NCBI GenBank assembly: GCA_905480085.1
Contig: CAJQPD010000229.1
Span: forward strand, 1 to 9,599
DNA: 9,599 bases
Reading direction: 5' to 3'
DNA from: an uncultured Acidimicrobiia bacterium
GTDB lineage: Bacteria; Actinomycetota; Acidimicrobiia; Spongiisociales; JAENVV01
In this document: positions 7,308-9,599 of the stretch, in pieces
Position numbering within the stretch: position 1 is the first letter of the stretch
Layout: each line of letters starts with the position of its first letter
Program-made: the position numbers and the translations under genes
Notes under the pieces: generated by a model
The model's database searches: none
Told to the model about the DNA's origin: nothing
Seen by the model: the letters and a program-made list of their open reading frames with translations, nothing else

Positions 7308-7532
7308 ATGAGTGCCATCACCAAAACAGTTACCCTGTCAGGCGGATCACCGACTAGTTACGAGGACGCCATCCGCACCATCCTCAGCCGGGCCGCAGAG
7401 TCCGTGAGTGAGATCACCCGGTTCGAGGTCGTCTCGATGTCGGGCAAGGTCGATGGATCGGGACTACCTGCCAGCTTTGATATCACACTCCTTCTCACGT
7501 TCGTCGTGAAAGAATCGCTGGCCCACAATTGA
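7308..7532 (+). CDS. dodecin-family protein lacking the usual flavin-contact residues
   Basis: Small protein of 74 residues with the dodecin pattern: beta strand (ITKTVTLSG, 4-12), a helix carrying AIRTILSRAAESV (21-33), then two strands (FEVVSMSGKV, 39-48, and FDITLLLTFVV, 57-67). Dodecins form hollow dodecamers that store or buffer flavins. Known ones stack the isoalloxazine on a Trp just before the second strand and contact it with a Gln in the third (Trp36 and Gln55 in Halobacterium). By my alignment these positions are Arg38 and Asp58 here, so flavin binding is doubtful. The cage may be kept for another ligand or for structure. The stop codon overlaps the TTG start of the MBL gene (TTGA), implying translational coupling. 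No strong ribosome site precedes the ATG. Confidence 0.85.
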   Translation: MSAITKTVTLSGGSPTSYEDAIRTILSRAAESVSEITRFEVVSMSGKVDGSGLPASFDITLLLTFVVKESLAHN

Positions 7533-8497
7533 CAGTCACCGATCTGGGCGACGGGATCTGGCGCATTGCCGCTCCGCTACCTTTTGTCGCACCCAAGTCG
7601 GTTAACTGTTACGTATTCGAAGGCCAGGAGGGCCTTACGATGCTTGACTGCGGGGTCGAAAGCGAAGCGGGTCTGGCGGCGATTCGAACCGGTTTGACCA
7701 CGATTGGCGGCACCCTCACGACCTTGATCGGCTCACATCTCCACGTTGACCATGTGGCAGCGGCCGGCGCCCTGGTCGAAGAGACCGGAGCCAGGTGGGT
7801 CATGCACGAGACCACTCCCGACGAGATCCCCCGCTACAACGATTGGACACTTCGAGCCACGGACCTCGCCGCGGCAGCGGGAGCCCACGGGGCACCAACC
7901 GAATTCACAAAAGCACTTCTCACGGACTGGGAACGCCCGCCCTGGTACGGAATCGCCATGAATCCGTCCGACGTCGTGGCTGACGACGACCGGATCAGTC
8001 TGGGCGGCGATCGATACTTGAAAGTGCTGTACACGCCCGGCCACCAGATAAATCACATCTGCCTGGTCGACTCTCGGACCGACCTTCTGTTCTCCGGAGA
8101 CCATGTCCTTCCCCGTATCTCGCCATTCGTTCCGTACACGGGGCCCGAATCAGACCATCTCGGCGACTACCTGGCCTCGATCGAGCGGATCGTCCGACTT
8201 GAGACCTCACTGACCCACCCTGCCCACGGCACCGAGATCGAGCGAGGATCGGAGCGGGCCCATCAGATCTCCCTCCATCACGATCGCCGTCTTGAAGACA
8301 TGATCGATCACCTCACCACCGGACCCGACACTGCCTGGCACGTCATGGAGACGACCTTCCGACCCAACCTCAGTTTTCTGCAGCAACGCCTGGCCATTCA
8401 GGAAACATTGGCTCACCTCGAACACCTACGCCGAAAGGGCAGACTGCGTCTCGTCGGAGATCCGTCGAATTGGCAGTATGAAAGAACCGGCCGATGA
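7529..8497 (+). CDS. MBL-fold metallohydrolase with C-terminal winged helix (LACTB2-like)
   Basis: Predicted cytoplasmic metal-dependent hydrolase of 322 residues. The metallo-beta-lactamase fold motif is complete for two metals: HLHVDH (His70, His72, Asp74, His75), His172 in TPGH, Asp191 in SGDH and His233 in HPAHG. The last 90 or so residues, with RRLEDMIDHL, a threonine-proline turn region and AIQETLAHLEHLRRKGRL, match the winged-helix tail of LACTB2-like proteins, some of which cleave RNA or thioesters. Substrate cannot be assigned. The start is TTG at 7529, inside the dodecin stop codon and without a clear ribosome site, so translation probably depends on re-initiation after dodecin. Its own stop overlaps the next ATG (ATGA). 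This packing implies one operon and roughly equal expression of the three proteins. Confidence 0.9.
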   Translation: MTVTDLGDGIWRIAAPLPFVAPKSVNCYVFEGQEGLTMLDCGVESEAGLAAIRTGLTTIGGTLTTLIGSHLHVDHVAAAGALVEETGARWVMHETTPDEIPRYNDWTLRATDLAAAAGAHGAPTEFTKALLTDWERPPWYGIAMNPSDVVADDDRISLGGDRYLKVLYTPGHQINHICLVDSRTDLLFSGDHVLPRISPFVPYTGPESDHLGDYLASIERIVRLETSLTHPAHGTEIERGSERAHQISLHHDRRLEDMIDHLTTGPDTAWHVMETTFRPNLSFLQQRLAIQETLAHLEHLRRKGRLRLVGDPSNWQYERTGR

Positions 8498-9141
8498 CCC
8501 CCGCCAATCACACCCTCGTCACGAGCGACGGCGAGAAACTTGAATCGCTTTGGGATAGACCATCCGGCCAATCGATCGGTACGGTGGTCCTGTGTCACCC
8601 CCACCCTTTGCAGGGTGGGACGATGCGAGCCCCGCTCATGAATCACGTAGCCGAGGGGCTCGCCGGTCGAGGTTTCACCGTTCTCCGCTTCAACTTTCGA
8701 GGCGTCGGAGAATCCTCCGGGACCCATGGTTACGGTCAGGCCGAAATCGCCGATATCAGCGCGGCATGGGAGGCGGTTGGCGAGGAAGCAGCCGGACCAT
8801 ATTTTCTGGGCGGATGGTCATTCGGAGCGGCCACCTCATTGGTCTGGATGGCCCACACCGGTACGGTGGTTCCGTGGGCTGGCATTGCTCCACCTGTCAC
8901 AGGCGCTCGTAGCCCAACCCTCCCACTTCGCCTCCCCGCGGCTCCTCGCACATTCATCCTCGGCGACAGGGATCAATTCACAACTGTGGCTGAGACGGAA
9001 GCGTACATCGAACAGGTTTCGGGCCAGCTTCACGTGATCAAGGGTTCAGATCACTTCTTCTACTTTCGAGAAGCGGTCGTGACCGATCTCATGGCTGAAG
9101 CCTTCGGTTGGCACCCCGGTGATCGATCGCCTGGCGCGTAG
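8494..9141 (+). CDS. small alpha/beta hydrolase (COG2945-like)
   Basis: Alpha/beta-hydrolase of 215 residues, short for the superfamily and without an obvious lid insertion. Seen: the oxyanion-side motif CHPHPLQGGTM (34-44), RFNFRGVGESSG (65-76), nucleophile elbow GGWSFGA (Ser109), an acidic residue in GDRD (Asp158 or Asp160) and the catalytic His in GSDHFF (His187). HPHP...GG and NFRGVG are typical of the COG2945 group of predicted esterases or thioesterases, whose substrates are largely unknown. No signal peptide, so cytoplasmic. The start ATG at 8494 overlaps the MBL stop by four bases, making it the third gene of the dodecin/MBL/hydrolase unit. Two hydrolases made together suggest successive steps on one substrate, but this is inference. 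Downstream lies a convergent gene 30 bases away with no clear terminator between. Confidence 0.9.
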   Translation: MTPANHTLVTSDGEKLESLWDRPSGQSIGTVVLCHPHPLQGGTMRAPLMNHVAEGLAGRGFTVLRFNFRGVGESSGTHGYGQAEIADISAAWEAVGEEAAGPYFLGGWSFGAATSLVWMAHTGTVVPWAGIAPPVTGARSPTLPLRLPAAPRTFILGDRDQFTTVAETEAYIEQVSGQLHVIKGSDHFFYFREAVVTDLMAEAFGWHPGDRSPGA

Positions 9142-9171
9142 CCATTTGAAACTACCGATCGTTACGAAGTC

Positions 9172-9381
9172 TCACCTCGGTCGAAATCCACGGTTGGAGG
9201 CTTCCGAAAGGGCATCAGGGCCAAACGTTGAGATGAGGTTCCGCATGGTCAGATTGTCGACGTCGTTGCGTTCGGAGAGCTCGGCAAACTGAGCCGGATC
9301 GTCGCAGTCGTACACAATCATGGTGTCCCTGGCTCCGAGGAACCGATTGTGTTCAAATCGCCTCAGCCGCCCCGCAGCCAT
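9172..9381 (-). CDS. uncharacterised small protein
   Basis: I do not recognise a family. From the ATG at 9381 it is 69 residues: a basic N-terminus (RLRRFEHNRF, 5-14), ARDTMIVYDCDDPAQF (17-32), a charged middle, then MRNLISTFGPDALSEA (about 46-61) and a basic tail. Composition is that of a soluble, folded protein: no membrane segment, and a single Cys. The ATG is chosen because GGAAGGTGG lies 4 bases upstream of it. A TTG at 9405 would add eight residues, starts 2 bases after the upstream stop codon and has no ribosome site, though coupling could serve it. It follows the zinc-ribbon gene on the same strand at 26 bases and is probably in the same operon. Confidence 0.65.
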   Translation of the reverse strand: MAAGRLRRFEHNRFLGARDTMIVYDCDDPAQFAELSERNDVDNLTMRNLISTFGPDALSEASNRGFRPR

Positions 9382-9385
9382 ACGT

Positions 9386-9394
9386 CCACCTTCC
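9386..9394 (-). promoter_or_regulatory. ribosome binding site deciding the start of the small minus-strand gene
   Basis: The minus strand reads GGAAGGTGG, then ACGT, then ATG. This purine-rich stretch is the best Shine-Dalgarno match near the gene and supports the ATG at 9381 over the upstream TTG at 9405. Confidence 0.5.
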
Positions 9395-9407
9395 AGTTCG
9401 CTCAAGG

Positions 9408-9599
9408 CTAGTCGTCTGCCGGCCCGGCGCCTACCGGGACATCAGCCTGGCAATTAGGACAAGTGGCCAGGTCGACGGCCCCGACGATGAAGGAAAACGA
9501 GCAATCAGGGCAGACAATTCGTGGGGAAGGTTCCGCCGGAGGAACCGGCATTGTTGGGGGGGATGGATTGGTTGGGTTTGCCGGTGCAGGGGCGGTCGG
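9408..9599 (-). CDS. C-terminal end of a proline-rich zinc-ribbon protein, 5' end outside window
   Basis: A minus-strand frame stays open from the right edge to a TAG at 9410-9408, giving 63 residues. The first part is a Pro/Ala/Asn/Thr-rich linker (about 26 residues, nearly half proline). Then comes a compact zinc ribbon: CPDC, 13 residues (SFSFIVGAVDLAT), CPNC. A short acidic tail ADD ends it. Zinc ribbons like this at the end of a flexible linker are found on many actinobacterial membrane and regulatory proteins and usually bind zinc for protein or nucleic-acid contact. The main domain lies beyond the window, so no function can be given. An internal ATG at 9551 is unlikely to be the start: the stretch before it is C-rich with no ribosome site, and the proline-rich frame continues upstream of it. 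Confidence 0.7.
   Translation of the reverse strand, partial: PTAPAPANPTNPSPPTMPVPPAEPSPRIVCPDCSFSFIVGAVDLATCPNCQADVPVGAGPADD

Noticed and set aside
9142..9171. Terminator between the convergent hydrolase and small gene
   Set aside because: Only the short palindrome CGATCG is present; no stable stem or T-run.
1..9599. CRISPR arrays, tRNA or rRNA genes, insertion sequences, defence or toxin-antitoxin genes
   Set aside because: Reading both strands showed no regularly spaced repeats, cloverleaf-like segments, transposase motifs or terminal inverted repeats.

Overview
The window reads as ordinary chromosome from a high-GC bacterium, most likely an actinobacterium of the Acidimicrobiia type. 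This is an inference from three things: codons rich in third-position G/C, an LpdA-type flavoprotein with the mycobacterial GGAA...C signature, and a class A PBP with C-terminal PASTA repeats. Several starts are GTG or TTG, and two genes look leaderless. There are no rRNA or tRNA genes, CRISPR arrays, insertion sequences or phage genes.

Bases 1-4291 hold acyl-CoA and redox metabolism. A left-truncated biotin carboxylase/BCCP subunit of an acyl-CoA carboxylase (+) converges on an LpdA-like NAD(P)H:quinone oxidoreductase (-), with a small shared hairpin between them. Upstream of lpdA on the same strand is a methylmalonyl-CoA mutase-type catalytic subunit without its B12-binding domain. Carboxylase plus mutase suggests the route propionyl-CoA to methylmalonyl-CoA to succinyl-CoA, but the carboxyltransferase, the B12 subunit and the epimerase are not in view.

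Bases 4292-6814 hold an AT-rich divergent intergenic region and a bifunctional penicillin-binding protein (glycosyltransferase, transpeptidase, two PASTA repeats).

Bases 6815-9141 begin with a strong-looking promoter placed so that transcription would start at, or within a base of, the GTG of a small uncharacterised gene. Then comes a tightly packed trio: a dodecin-like protein, a metallo-beta-lactamase-fold hydrolase with a C-terminal winged helix, and a small alpha/beta hydrolase. Consecutive genes in the trio overlap by 4 bases (TTGA, ATGA). The dodecin lacks the residues that hold flavin in known dodecins.

Bases 9142-9599 (-) hold a small uncharacterised gene preceded by the 3' end of a gene for a proline-rich protein with a C-terminal zinc ribbon. 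That end is visible only as an open frame running off the right edge.

No clearly new system is evident. The best leads are the dodecin/MBL/hydrolase cassette, the leaderless orphan gene, and an LpdA homologue that keeps the HxxxxE dyad while lacking the redox disulfide.
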